Shown here: positions 6,526-15,137 of the stretch, one piece after another
Position numbering within the stretch: position 1 is the first letter of the stretch
Layout: every line of letters starts with the position of its first letter
Origin: Smithella sp. M82
GTDB lineage: Bacteria > Desulfobacterota > Syntrophia > Syntrophales > Smithellaceae
Reading direction: 5' to 3'
DNA length: 34,025 nucleotides
Assembly (NCBI GenBank): GCA_001683985.1
Contig: MAEO01000156.1
Span: 4,234 to 38,258, forward strand
Position numbers and translations under genes: made by a program
Notes under the pieces: model-generated
What the model saw: only the letters and a program-made list of their open reading frames with translations
Databases searched by the model: none
Told to the model about the DNA's origin: nothing

Positions 6526-7908
6526 ATGATTGAAAAAGTAAAAGCTGCGATTAAAAAATATAACATGTTGAAAAAAGGCGATCGTGTTATAGTTGCTCTT
6601 TCCGGAGGTCCTGACTCGACGGCGCTTATGGTTGTTCTTGACCTTTTAGCGCAGGAGTTGGACTTGAGATTGATTGTTGCGCATTTCAATCATGGATTGC
6701 GGGGTGTGGAATCAGACGAGGACGAAATATTCTCCCGTGATTTGTCGACAAAGAAAGGATTTATTTTCGTTTCCGGAAAAATGGATCAGAGGAAAAAAGA
6801 AAAAGGCATTGCTCCGGAAGATTTTTACAGACGGGAAAGATATAATTTTTTAAGCAAAGTTGCCGAAGACTATCAGGCGCAAAAAATTGCCTTGGGGCAT
6901 AACATGAACGATCAGGCAGAAACTGTTTTGCTGAATATATTGCGTGGCAGCGGTTTGGAAGGTCTCAAAGGTTTTTTACCGATTCGTGACGGTAGATTTA
7001 TCCGTCCGTTGATAGAAACATCCCGACAGGAAATTATTTCCTTCTTGAACGAAGAAGGAATTCCGTACCGCGAGGACAGTTCCAATGAAAACAAAAGATA
7101 TTTACGCAATCGAATTAGATTTGAATTAATTCCTTATTTAAAGGAAAAATTTAATCCGAAAATTGTAAAAAGTCTGGCGCAAATGGCCGAAATATTGCGT
7201 CCGGAAGATGAATTTATCCGGCAATGTGTTAATAATATATTGAAATTACCGTTCGTTCAGAGACAACAAAACCGAATTATATTAAAAATAGCTGCTCTAA
7301 ATAAACTGGATTCTGCTATCCGGTATAGATTATTTAAAATTCTTTTGGAAAATTTCAACCCGATCCCCAACGGATTTTCATTTATCAATATAAGAGATTT
7401 GGATAATTTGGTTCAAAAGTATGAATCAGGGAAAAAAATTATTCTTCCTCTGGGAATAGAAGCGAGATGTGAATATGACGATTTAATTCTGGAGAGAAAA
7501 AAGAATAGCTCAAAGCAAATAATAAGATATGAATATACAATGAATTTGCCCGGTTCTCTTTATATTAAAGAGAGAAAACTTACTATCAGCTCAGAGTTTA
7601 AAGCAACGGAAGAGTGCGTTTTTAACGGTGAAAATAGAGTTTGTCTGGATTTGGATAAAATTCAGCAGCCTTTAATAGTGCGTAACAGAAGAGATGGTGA
7701 CTGGTTTCAGCCTTTGGGTATGCAGGGTCGGCAAAAAATAAAAAAATTTTTTATTGATCATAAGGTGCCGCGGTACAAACGTAATGAAATTATGCTGCTT
7801 GTTGATCGTCTTTCGGTAATATGGATAGAAAATATGCATCTAAACGAGAGGGTTAAAGTAACTGCAGAGACAAAAAATGTTCTCAAATTAATAATTTTAG
7901 AGTCATAG
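6526..7908 (+). CDS. tilS: tRNA(Ile)-lysidine synthetase TilS
   Basis: TilS ligates lysine to C34 of the CAU-anticodon isoleucine tRNA, changing both codon reading and charging. The PP-loop SGGPDST lies at 26-32, followed by VAHFNHGLRG and GHNMNDQAETVLLNILRGSGLEGL, which are diagnostic of TilS rather than of TtcA. The 460-residue length includes the middle domain and the C-terminal TilS_C domain (RNRRDGDWFQPLGMQG to about VIWI). The gene is essential in most bacteria. It sits upstream of ftsH, a common arrangement in many phyla. The gap to ftsH is 113 bp, so ftsH may also have its own promoter. Confidence 0.96.
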   Translation: MIEKVKAAIKKYNMLKKGDRVIVALSGGPDSTALMVVLDLLAQELDLRLIVAHFNHGLRGVESDEDEIFSRDLSTKKGFIFVSGKMDQRKKEKGIAPEDFYRRERYNFLSKVAEDYQAQKIALGHNMNDQAETVLLNILRGSGLEGLKGFLPIRDGRFIRPLIETSRQEIISFLNEEGIPYREDSSNENKRYLRNRIRFELIPYLKEKFNPKIVKSLAQMAEILRPEDEFIRQCVNNILKLPFVQRQQNRIILKIAALNKLDSAIRYRLFKILLENFNPIPNGFSFINIRDLDNLVQKYESGKKIILPLGIEARCEYDDLILERKKNSSKQIIRYEYTMNLPGSLYIKERKLTISSEFKATEECVFNGENRVCLDLDKIQQPLIVRNRRDGDWFQPLGMQGRQKIKKFFIDHKVPRYKRNEIMLLVDRLSVIWIENMHLNERVKVTAETKNVLKLIILES

Positions 7909-8021
7909 AAAAACAGAGTTTTTTCAACACCGGGTTTTACAGGATTTTGAGAAATTATTTGAGTTAAATTTAATATTATTATAAAGATAAAAAAATACAA
8001 TCGATTTTAAGGAGAAAAATT

Positions 8022-9845
8022 TTGAATCAGTCTCAAAAAAATATAGCTCTTGTATTAACTGTAATGCTGGTGTTTTTACTTGTCTGGCAGCTCTTTAACC
8101 AGCCTAAAACGGGAACAAAAGAGATAAATTACAGTGAAATGCTCGCCTTTCTGGAAAAAGGCGAGATAAGTGAAGTAACTATGCAGGGGGAAAACATTTC
8201 AGGCAAACTAACCAACGGCAGCGCTTTTAAAACTTATGCGCCAAAGGATGAAAAGCTGGTTACACAATTCAGAGAAAAAGGAGTTAAAATTACGGCAAAA
8301 CCAGTCGAGGATTCCTGGTATATGACCCTTTTGATTTCCTGGCTGCCGATGATTCTTCTTGTCGGAATTTGGATTTTCTTTATGCGTCAGATGCAGATCG
8401 GCGGCGGCAAAGCAATGGCTTTTGGTAAAAGCAAAGCGCGTTTGATTACAGATAAATCCAAAAGAGTAACATTTGCCGATGTTGCCGGTATCGATGAGGC
8501 TAAAGCCGAATTGGAAGAGGTGATCGATTTTTTAAAAGATCCCAAAAAATATACAAAATTGGGAGGAAGAATTCCTAAAGGGTTGTTGCTTGTCGGTCCT
8601 CCCGGAACAGGAAAAACCCTTTTAGCCCGGGCAATTTCCGGAGAAGCTGAAGTGCCTTTTTTAACAATCAGCGGTTCTGATTTTGTGGAAATGTTTGTCG
8701 GTGTCGGCGCTTCACGGGTTCGTGATTTATTCAGCCAGGCCAAAAAGAACGCTCCCTGCATAATTTTTATTGATGAAATTGACGCTGTTGGCCGTCATCG
8801 CGGCGCAGGTCTTGGTGGAGGGCACGATGAGAGAGAGCAAACTCTTAATCAGTTGCTCGTGGAAATGGATGGCTTTGAATCCAATGAAGGTGTGATTCTT
8901 ATTTCCGCCACTAACCGTCCTGATGTGCTTGATCCGGCGCTGCTTCGTCCCGGCAGGTTTGACAGACAGGTTGTTGTGTCTTTGCCTGATGTGAAAGGAA
9001 GAGAAAAAATATTTGAAGTTCATGCCCGCAAAGCGCCGATTGCGGAAGATGTTGATTTTGCGGTTTTGGCCAGGGGAACGCCCGGAACTTCCGGCGCCGA
9101 TATTGAAAACCTCATTAATGAAGCGATATTGAATGCTGCCCGTGCAAACAAAGAAAAAGTCAACATGAGCGATTTTGAGTTTGCTAAAGATAAGATTTTA
9201 ATGGGATCGGAAAGAAAAACCATGGTTATTAGTGATGAAGAGAAACGCAATACCTCTTACCATGAAACAGGTCATGTTCTGGTGGCAAGGATGTTGCCGG
9301 GAACCGATCCGATTCATAAGGTTACAATTATTCCCCGTGGAAGAGCTTTGGGTCTGACACAGCAATTGCCGATTGATGAAAAACATACATATCCCAGAGA
9401 ATATTTAGAGAAAAACATCTCTATTTTATTAGGCGGGCGGGCTGCCGAGGAAATAGTGTTGCATGATTTTACTACCGGTGCGGGCAATGATATTGAGCGG
9501 GCGACAAATCTAGCGAGAAAAATGATTTGTGAATGGGGCATGAGCGACAAGATGGGACCATTGAGTTATGGTAAAAAAGAAGAACAAATCTTTTTGGGAA
9601 GGGAATTTGCTACCCATAAAGACTACAGCGAAGAAACGGCAAAAAATATCGATGCGGAAATTGTATCCGTTGTTACTCGCAACTATGAAAGAGCAAAAAA
9701 GATTCTTACCGATCATGTTGAAATATTGCATAAAATAGCAGGGGAACTTTTGGAAAAAGAAGTATTAACCGGAGCAGAAGTTGATACCCTGATCGGCAGC
9801 ATTCTGCCGGATGCCCAATTGGCTAATTCAAACAAGATCTCTTAA
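8022..9845 (+). CDS. ftsH: ATP-dependent zinc metalloprotease FtsH
   Basis: FtsH is the membrane-anchored AAA+ protease that degrades misfolded membrane and regulatory proteins as a hexamer. Two transmembrane segments (about 8-25 and 104-126) bracket a periplasmic domain. Walker A GPPGTGKT is at 192-199, Walker B IIFIDEID at about 247-254, and the second region of homology ends in LLRPGRFDR. The zinc site is HETGH (414-418), where Thr replaces the more usual Ala. The 607-residue length is typical, although the tail is short. The start is TTG 8022 with AAGGAG (8009-8014) seven bases upstream. Confidence 0.98.
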   Translation: MNQSQKNIALVLTVMLVFLLVWQLFNQPKTGTKEINYSEMLAFLEKGEISEVTMQGENISGKLTNGSAFKTYAPKDEKLVTQFREKGVKITAKPVEDSWYMTLLISWLPMILLVGIWIFFMRQMQIGGGKAMAFGKSKARLITDKSKRVTFADVAGIDEAKAELEEVIDFLKDPKKYTKLGGRIPKGLLLVGPPGTGKTLLARAISGEAEVPFLTISGSDFVEMFVGVGASRVRDLFSQAKKNAPCIIFIDEIDAVGRHRGAGLGGGHDEREQTLNQLLVEMDGFESNEGVILISATNRPDVLDPALLRPGRFDRQVVVSLPDVKGREKIFEVHARKAPIAEDVDFAVLARGTPGTSGADIENLINEAILNAARANKEKVNMSDFEFAKDKILMGSERKTMVISDEEKRNTSYHETGHVLVARMLPGTDPIHKVTIIPRGRALGLTQQLPIDEKHTYPREYLEKNISILLGGRAAEEIVLHDFTTGAGNDIERATNLARKMICEWGMSDKMGPLSYGKKEEQIFLGREFATHKDYSEETAKNIDAEIVSVVTRNYERAKKILTDHVEILHKIAGELLEKEVLTGAEVDTLIGSILPDAQLANSNKIS

Positions 9846-9918
9846 ATACATAATTTGATGTAACTTTTTTCCTTTTGTGGGGAAATATTTCTAAAACGAA
9901 ATAGTTTTATATTCAAAA

Positions 9919-9946
9919 TTACTTCAAGATATTTAAGTTGATGTAA
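9919..9946. promoter_or_regulatory. Imperfect inverted repeat upstream of folP
   Basis: TTACTTCAA (9919-9927) and TTGATGTAA (9938-9946) are complementary at eight of nine positions with a 10-base spacer. A second direct TTGATGTAA lies at 9855-9863 in the same ftsH-folP gap. The geometry suits a dimeric regulator site, but no regulator is identified, and the sequence is A/T-rich enough for chance. Confidence 0.25.
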
Positions 9947-9962
9947 TTTTCGTTAAGGACTT

Positions 9963-11159
9963 ATGAATATAATTAAAATAAATAATTTAGAAGAAGCTAT
10001 GGCCATATTTAGAAAAATAGGTGTTGATCCATATGGTATTGATGCCATGGCTTCAAAAACAATAAACGTTAATATTTTACTTGAAGGTCAACCATGTAAG
10101 ATAGCAAATATTATAAAACAAGAAATGTTATCTGTGGGCGGAGATGCCGCTGTTGCCGGAGGAAGTGTTTCCTGCAGTGTACCCGTCAGTGATATTTTAA
10201 TTATGGGCACAATAAAACAAATACTGGCAATGGCAAAAAAGATTGAAAAACAACCGTTTGGCTTAAATTTAATTTCTGCCAACATACTGGCATTACTTAA
10301 AAACATCAGCCAAAAAGAATATACATTAAAAACATGCAGACGCAAAATTCAACTTGGCAAAAAAACTTTAATCATGGGCATTTTAAATGTTACACCGGAT
10401 TCTTTTTCCGATGGCGGTTTTTTTTATTCTCAGCAAAAAGCCATTGAGCATGGATTACAAATGGTGGAAGAGGGAGCTGATATTATAGATATCGGTGGAG
10501 AATCATCTCGTCCGGGCGCTGTATCAGTTCCGGTGGCAATTGAAATAAAACGGGTCATTCCCGTAATTGACAGTTTGGCAAAGCAGATAAAGATTCCGAT
10601 TTCTATTGATACAACAAAGGCGCAGGTTGCCGGGCAGGCTATTGAATGCGGCGCAGAAATAGTCAATGATATAACCGCATTGCATGGTGATAAAAAAATG
10701 ATAAAGACTATAGAAAATACAGGAGCCGCTTTGATTCTTATGCATATGCGCGGTAATCCCCGGAATATGCAAAAAGGTAAATTAGTTTATGATAACCTGA
10801 TGGCGGACATTGCTGATTATTTGAAAAAAAGTAGTGATAAAGCTTTGAAGGAAGGTATAAAGAAAGAATGTCTGGTTATAGATCCGGGTATAGGTTTCGG
10901 AAAAACACCGGAGGATAATTATAAAATTATTAAAAATCTTTCACAGTTAAAAGAATTGGGAATGCCGATAATGGTGGGTACATCCCGGAAGGCTTTTATC
11001 GGTAAAGTAACAGGCGGGGAACCTAATGAAAGAATTGAAGGAACGGCGGCAACTGTTGCTGCGGCAATTATCAACGGCTGTCATCTTGTTCGGGTGCATG
11101 ATGTAGCGGCAATTAAAAAAGTCGCCGCTGTTACGGATGCTGTAGTTCAGGCATGTTAG
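9963..11159 (+). CDS. folP: Dihydropteroate synthase with N-terminal extension
   Basis: FolP condenses p-aminobenzoate with 6-hydroxymethyl-dihydropterin pyrophosphate to give dihydropteroate in folate synthesis. The TIM-barrel core starts near residue 136 with ILNVTPDSFSDGG and continues through DIGGESSRPGA, DTTKA, VNDITAL, HMRG, DPGIGFGKT and TSRKAFIG, ending RVHDV. About 130 residues precede the core, giving 398 residues against about 280 for the short form. Long FolP proteins with such an extension are known in deltaproteobacteria and some archaea; the role of the extension is unclear. AAGGA lies only three bases before ATG 9963. The stop overlaps the acpS start region. Confidence 0.95.
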   Translation: MNIIKINNLEEAMAIFRKIGVDPYGIDAMASKTINVNILLEGQPCKIANIIKQEMLSVGGDAAVAGGSVSCSVPVSDILIMGTIKQILAMAKKIEKQPFGLNLISANILALLKNISQKEYTLKTCRRKIQLGKKTLIMGILNVTPDSFSDGGFFYSQQKAIEHGLQMVEEGADIIDIGGESSRPGAVSVPVAIEIKRVIPVIDSLAKQIKIPISIDTTKAQVAGQAIECGAEIVNDITALHGDKKMIKTIENTGAALILMHMRGNPRNMQKGKLVYDNLMADIADYLKKSSDKALKEGIKKECLVIDPGIGFGKTPEDNYKIIKNLSQLKELGMPIMVGTSRKAFIGKVTGGEPNERIEGTAATVAAAIINGCHLVRVHDVAAIKKVAAVTDAVVQAC

Positions 11160-11167
11160 GTATGATT

Positions 11168-11548
11168 ATGATTTGTGGTATCGGAATAGATACGGTTGAA
11201 AATGGACGCTTGGAAAAGATAATCGAAAAATGGGGTATTAAATTTTTAAATAAGGTTTTTTCTGAAGAAGAAGTACGATACTGCGGAAAACATGCTCAAT
11301 CTTCAATACATTACGGCGCCAGATTTGCAGCAAAAGAATCTTTCTTAAAAGCTTTGGGTTTAGGTTTGGGCGGAGGTGTTAAGTTGTGCGATATAGAAGT
11401 TGTAAATAATGAAAACGGAAAGCCGGAGCTTAAACTTTGCAAAACAGCCAAAACTCAAATTGAAAAAAGAAAGATTACAAAAATTCATTTAAGTTTGACG
11501 CATACGAAAAAGTACGCTACGGCCATAGTATTATTGGAAAAAAATTGA
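11168..11548 (+). CDS. acpS: Holo-[acyl-carrier-protein] synthase AcpS
   Basis: AcpS transfers 4'-phosphopantetheine from CoA to the serine of apo-ACP. Conserved parts are GIGIDTVE (with the metal-binding Asp), FAAKESFLKALG (with the second acidic ligand), and the C-terminal LSLTHTKKYATAIVLLE. I chose ATG 11168, giving 126 residues, because AcpS proteins start about five residues before GIGID and TTAGG lies seven bases upstream. ATG 11153 and 11162 are in-frame alternatives adding five or two residues. The gene follows folP directly and overlaps tsaE by four bases if tsaE uses TTG 11545. Confidence 0.94.
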   Translation: MICGIGIDTVENGRLEKIIEKWGIKFLNKVFSEEEVRYCGKHAQSSIHYGARFAAKESFLKALGLGLGGGVKLCDIEVVNNENGKPELKLCKTAKTQIEKRKITKIHLSLTHTKKYATAIVLLEKN

Positions 11549-12048
11549 ACGTAGCCTATATTTTGATGAGTCAGAAAAACACAAAGATTGAAATAATATC
11601 TGAAAGCGCCGCACAGACCGAGGAATTAGCATCCTTCATCGGCAAAACGCTGAGGGAAGGTGATGTTTTAGCTTTATCGGGAGAACTGGGATCGGGCAAA
11701 ACCTGTTTTGCGTCCGGTTTGGCGCGTGGTTTGGGAGTAAGCGACCAATACCGGATTACGTCTCCGACTTTTACTTTGATTAATGAATATCCGGCCCGAT
11801 GCAAGCTTTATCATTTTGATGTATATCGGCTGAATAGTTATTCTGAGTTTGAAGATTTGGGTTATGAAGAATATTTTTGTGCAAATGGTGTTGTTGTAAT
11901 CGAATGGGCGGAGAAAATCATTCAAATTCTGCCGGATGACGCTTTTTTTATCAGCTTTGAATATATTGATGAAAACAGACGAAAAATTATTATACAGGGA
12001 TTAAAAGACAGATTGAAGGAATTAGCAAGGTATAAGGGTGGAGGTTAA
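11545..12048 (+). CDS. tsaE: tRNA t6A synthesis ATPase TsaE
   Basis: TsaE is the small ATPase that works with TsaB and TsaD to make N6-threonylcarbamoyl-A37 in ANN-decoding tRNAs. The P-loop is GELGSGKT (about 46-53), followed by ITSPTFTLINEY, HFDVYRL and VVIEWAEK, all diagnostic. The length of 167 residues from TTG 11545 is near normal. That start has GGA about six bases upstream and overlaps the acpS stop. ATG 11566 (seven codons in) is possible but has no visible ribosome binding site. lysC follows after five bases. Confidence 0.95.
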   Translation: MNVAYILMSQKNTKIEIISESAAQTEELASFIGKTLREGDVLALSGELGSGKTCFASGLARGLGVSDQYRITSPTFTLINEYPARCKLYHFDVYRLNSYSEFEDLGYEEYFCANGVVVIEWAEKIIQILPDDAFFISFEYIDENRRKIIIQGLKDRLKELARYKGGG

Positions 12049-12053
12049 TAAAT

Positions 12054-13274
12054 ATGGCTTTAATTGTTCAGAAATTTGGTGGAACGTCTGTTGCCGACAC
12101 TGAAAAAATGAGAAATGTAGCCGCAAAAGTAATCCGTGAAAAAAAAGCAGGTAATGACGTAGTTGTGGTTTTATCGGCAATGGCCGGTGAAACGAATCGT
12201 CTCATTGCCTTGGCTCATAAGGTCTCGGAATTGCCGAATGAAAGGGAATACGATTCTTTAATTTCTACAGGGGAACAGGTAACAGTTGCTTTGCTGGCAA
12301 TTATCCTGGATTCTCTTGGTTATCAGGCAAAATCATTTTTAGGATTTCAGGTTAAAATTCTTACGGATAAGGCTCACAAAAAGGCAAGAATAGAACTCAT
12401 TGACACAAAAGAAATTAAAAAGGAGCTGAAAAAGGGAACGATAGTAGTTGTTGCCGGTTTTCAGGGTGTTGACGAAGATAATAACATCACGACACTCGGA
12501 CGTGGAGGTTCAGACACGAGTGCAGTCGCGATAGCTGCCGCTCTGAAAGCTGATCGGTGTGATATATTTACGGATGTCGATGGAGTTTATACTACTGATC
12601 CCAATGTTTACGCTAAAGCCCGCAGATTAAATAAAGTTTCATATGACGAAATGCTGGAAATGGCTATGACGGGCGCCAAGGTTCTGCAGCCCCGTTCAGT
12701 CGAAATGGCAAAAAAATATAATGTTCCTGTTTACGTGAAATCAACTTTTTCCGATGAAGGAGGAACACTTGTGACTAAGGAGGATAAAGAAATGGAAAAA
12801 GAAGTTCTTTCGGGTGTTACTTATGATAAAGATCAGGCCAAAATCACTGTAGTGCATGTTCCCGATAAACCGGGTGTGGCTGCCGGTTTATTTATGCCTT
12901 TATCTGAACGCAATATCAGTGTAGATATGATTATTCAAAATGCCAGCGCTGAAGGATATACCGATCTTACTTTTACTGTTTCTAAAAAAGAGATGAAAGA
13001 GGCTCAGAAGATCATTAATGCCGCGGCAAAAGCTGTTGGAGCAAAAAGAGTTGAGGTCGATGATGATGTAGCCAAGATATCTATAATCGGCGTTGGAATG
13101 GTTAGTCATTCCGGTGTGGCAGCCAGGATGTTTAAAACTATGTCCAATGAAGGTATCAATATAATGATGATCAGCACATCCGAAATCAAAATATCCTGTA
13201 TTATAAAAAGAAAATATACAGAGCTTGCCGTTACCGCATTGCACGATGCATTCGGGTTGGAAAAGAAAAAATAA
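12054..13274 (+). CDS. lysC: Aspartate kinase LysC
   Basis: Aspartate kinase phosphorylates aspartate to open the lysine, threonine, methionine and diaminopimelate pathway. The 406-residue monofunctional form begins with VQKFGGTSVAD (KFGGTS at 7-12) and has STGEQV, GRGGSDTSAVA, FTDVDGVYTTDP and the LQPRSVEMAKKY segment. Two ACT domains fill the C-terminal third (from about residue 265), so feedback inhibition by an end-product amino acid is expected. GGAGG lies nine bases before ATG 12054. The gene is the fourth member of the folP-acpS-tsaE-lysC run. Confidence 0.97.
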   Translation: MALIVQKFGGTSVADTEKMRNVAAKVIREKKAGNDVVVVLSAMAGETNRLIALAHKVSELPNEREYDSLISTGEQVTVALLAIILDSLGYQAKSFLGFQVKILTDKAHKKARIELIDTKEIKKELKKGTIVVVAGFQGVDEDNNITTLGRGGSDTSAVAIAAALKADRCDIFTDVDGVYTTDPNVYAKARRLNKVSYDEMLEMAMTGAKVLQPRSVEMAKKYNVPVYVKSTFSDEGGTLVTKEDKEMEKEVLSGVTYDKDQAKITVVHVPDKPGVAAGLFMPLSERNISVDMIIQNASAEGYTDLTFTVSKKEMKEAQKIINAAAKAVGAKRVEVDDDVAKISIIGVGMVSHSGVAARMFKTMSNEGINIMMISTSEIKISCIIKRKYTELAVTALHDAFGLEKKK

Positions 13275-13278
13275 ATTC

Positions 13279-13845
13279 ATGACTGTTTCCGAAAATCAAA
13301 TAAAGGGAATGATTGCCGTTTGTTTAATTTTGGCGGTTATTCCTTTTTTTAATTATTACAGTTTATATGTCGGTTATAAATTTCCTGTTTTTATCGATCA
13401 ATCGGATAACTCATTGGCAATAGAAGTGGCGGCAGGGGATCGGCAGAAAGGAATTTATTTTGTTGATTCTGAAACATCGTTGGAACGATTATTAAAAGAT
13501 GCCGGTATCGACACAACAATGTCGTCTCTTCCGGACTTTAAACTTAAAAATGGAATGAAAATTAATATTAAATCCTCATTAAAAAATCATAATATTAATG
13601 TTGCGAAAATGGAAGGAGCCGGAAAGTTAGCCTTGGGAATGCCGCTTGATGTGAATCAAGTTACTGAAGAAGAATTGCTTTTAATAAAAGGTATTGGCGT
13701 GGTGACGGCAAAAGAAATATTAAACTTACGCAAGAAAGCAGGACGGTTTGAAAATATAGCACAAATAACGGAAATAAAAGGCATTAAAGAAAAAAGACTG
13801 AAAGAAATCCGGAAATATTTATATGTCGAAAAAAATAGTCGATAA
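13279..13845 (+). CDS. ComEA-like helix-hairpin-helix protein
   Basis: This 188-residue protein has one N-terminal transmembrane segment (about 10-32), a middle region of about 75 residues with no clear family, and a C-terminal paired helix-hairpin-helix domain starting LDVNQVTEEELLLIKGIG and ending IKGIKEKRLKEIRKYL. ComEA proteins of this build bind DNA outside the membrane during uptake, but many bacteria without known competence also carry them, so the role is open. ATG 13279 follows the lysC stop by four bases; an earlier in-frame ATG at 13225 lies inside lysC and would put charged residues before the membrane segment. Probably co-transcribed with lysC. Confidence 0.85.
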   Translation: MTVSENQIKGMIAVCLILAVIPFFNYYSLYVGYKFPVFIDQSDNSLAIEVAAGDRQKGIYFVDSETSLERLLKDAGIDTTMSSLPDFKLKNGMKINIKSSLKNHNINVAKMEGAGKLALGMPLDVNQVTEEELLLIKGIGVVTAKEILNLRKKAGRFENIAQITEIKGIKEKRLKEIRKYLYVEKNSR

Positions 13846-13849
13846 ATTC

Positions 13850-13967
13850 ACCCCGTTAGACACGGAGAGCCCCGTTTTTCAAAGCGGGAATGAATGGAAA
13901 ATGAAATAAAAGCAATCAAGAAAGCCCTGGTCTTTAGACCGGAGTCTAACAGGGTTCACTGATTGCT
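13850..13967. repeat. Nested inverted repeats, IS200/IS605-end-like
   Basis: ACCCCGTTAGAC (13850-13861) and GTCTAACAGGGT (13944-13955) are complementary except at one position. Inside lie CCCCG...GCGGG around TTTTTCAAA, a compact GGTCTTTAGACC hairpin (13929-13940), and AGCAATCA (13911-13918) paired with TGATTGCT (13960-13967). The block sits between convergent genes and overlaps the last codons of the transglycosylase. The CCCCG-TTTTCAA-CGGG hairpin next to a TTCAC-type end resembles subterminal hairpins of IS200/IS605 elements. No transposase or TnpB gene is present, so a relic or a REP-type unit is the most that can be said. Confidence 0.45.
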
Positions 13968-14585
13968 GTATGACCTGTAAAGGCTGAAAACACGCTTCAC
14001 ATAATCCTGAGTTTCACGATAGGGAGGAATGTTGTAATTGTATTTGGCTACAGCCTTTTCTCCGGCGTTGTATGCGGCAAGGGCGAGAGTCAAATCCCCT
14101 TTGTAAGTATTAATGAGATAACGCAGATAACGCGCTCCACCATCAATATTTTTTTCAGGATGAAAGCTGTCATCAACGTTTAGTGCGGATGCCGTTGAAG
14201 GCATTAATTGCATTAAGCCTTGCGCCCCTGCCCTGGAGACAGCCCGATGATTAAAGTTTGATTCCGCTTTAATAATCGCTTTGATTAATGCAGAATCCAG
14301 ATTAAATTTATCGGCAGCTTTTGATATAAGCTTATCGTATTTGGTTACGTCAAGGTTGGCATTGAAAAGAATTCGTTTTTCTTTAAGAATCATAACATAT
14401 TTAACTTTGTGATTGGTAGGTACGTTGGTCAGATGCAAAACACCTTGCTCATCCACATACTTGTAAATATCGGCATAGGCAATATTGGTTGTGGTAATTA
14501 TAAATGCGGTTGAAATTACCATAACCACATGTGGGAATAAACCCGTGCAGTGATTAGAAAAGAAATTATGGAGATGTGTTTTCAT
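13956..14585 (-). CDS. Lytic transglycosylase, SLT domain
   Basis: This 209-residue secreted protein cleaves peptidoglycan glycan strands, leaving anhydro-muropeptides. It has an N-terminal signal segment (about 18-39, hydrophobic, ending IAYADIY), a DUF4124-type strand module with YKYVDEQGVLHLTNVP, and an SLT domain. That domain includes IIKAESNFNHRAVSRAGAQGLMQLMPSTA, in which the Glu of AESNF is the catalytic residue, followed by ARYLRYL and ALAAYNAGEKAV. The start at 14585 lacks a good ribosome binding site; an internal Met near residue 22 would shorten the signal. It lies 99 bp downstream of ybeY, separated by a short dehydrogenase relic. Confidence 0.92.
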   Translation of the reverse strand: MKTHLHNFFSNHCTGLFPHVVMVISTAFIITTTNIAYADIYKYVDEQGVLHLTNVPTNHKVKYVMILKEKRILFNANLDVTKYDKLISKAADKFNLDSALIKAIIKAESNFNHRAVSRAGAQGLMQLMPSTASALNVDDSFHPEKNIDGGARYLRYLINTYKGDLTLALAAYNAGEKAVAKYNYNIPPYRETQDYVKRVFSLYRSYSNQ

Positions 14586-14611
14586 GGTTATATAATACTT
14601 TATCGTTAAAT

Positions 14612-14683
14612 TCAGTTCAATGCTTTTTTACAAACAGGGGGATTTGTGGCTGCATTGTTTATCAGAACATCGATTTTTCCAGA
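14612..14683 (-). pseudogene. Short-chain dehydrogenase (SDR) fragment
   Basis: The gap between ybeY and the transglycosylase reads, on the minus strand, as SGKIDVLINNAATNPPVCKK and then three codons to a stop. (G/K)IDVLINNAA is the hallmark NNAG-region motif of classical short-chain dehydrogenases, and NNAATNP occurs in real members. Only about 23 codons remain. The sequence before it is the end of ybeY, and no glycine-rich Rossmann start or YxxxK follows. I interpret it as a gene relic left by deletion or recombination; a chance match cannot be excluded. Confidence 0.45.
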
Positions 14684-14684
14684 T

Positions 14685-15137
14685 TTAAATGGCGTCGCAG
14701 CCGTACAAGGCTGTAAATAAATCTTTTTCTTTTTGTCGCATTTTGTTTGTTTCTTTTCTGGTTGTGTTTTCATGATTATAACCGAGCAGATGCAAAATTC
14801 CATGAATTATCAGAAAGTCGATTTCCTGAGATAGAGATAAATTTCCATGCAGAGCGTCTCTTTGAGCGGTTTCGGTCGAAATAACAATATCGCCTATGAT
14901 GTTGGGATTAATATTGCTATATTCGCCTTCCTGAAGGGGGAAAGAAATAACATTAGTCGGCCTGTTTTTCCCAAGATATTGTTTGTTTAACTTTTTTATC
15001 TTTTCATCATCAACAAACGATAAACTGATTTCCTTTTCCGCGCAATCCAGAATCTTTAATATTTTTGAGACTGCGCTGCGAATTTTGCGTTTGTCTATTT
15101 TAATTTTGTTTTGATTGTTGTCGATCTGTAATTTCAT
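14685..15137 (-). CDS. ybeY: Endoribonuclease YbeY
   Basis: YbeY is a zinc-dependent RNase that acts in 16S rRNA maturation and ribosome quality control. The metal motif HGILHLLGYNH is intact, preceded by NVISFPLQEGE and GDIVIS, which are family hallmarks. I place the start at ATG 15137 (150 residues, the normal size). The frame extends to a TTG at 15188, but that only adds a basic stretch inside the upstream gene. The start lies 38 bp inside the 3' end of pgpH, so the genes are coupled. The phoH-pgpH-ybeY order is widely conserved. Confidence 0.93.
   Translation of the reverse strand: MKLQIDNNQNKIKIDKRKIRSAVSKILKILDCAEKEISLSFVDDEKIKKLNKQYLGKNRPTNVISFPLQEGEYSNINPNIIGDIVISTETAQRDALHGNLSLSQEIDFLIIHGILHLLGYNHENTTRKETNKMRQKEKDLFTALYGCDAI

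Noticed and set aside
7947..7987. Promoter for ftsH (TTGAGA or TTGAGT with A/T-rich -10)
   Set aside because: Several overlapping weak combinations exist in A/T-rich DNA and none is clearly better. No heat-shock sigma32 boxes are seen.
13225..13278. Extension of the ComEA-like gene into lysC
   Set aside because: It places a His/Lys-rich stretch before the membrane segment and lies wholly inside lysC; ATG 13279 is better.
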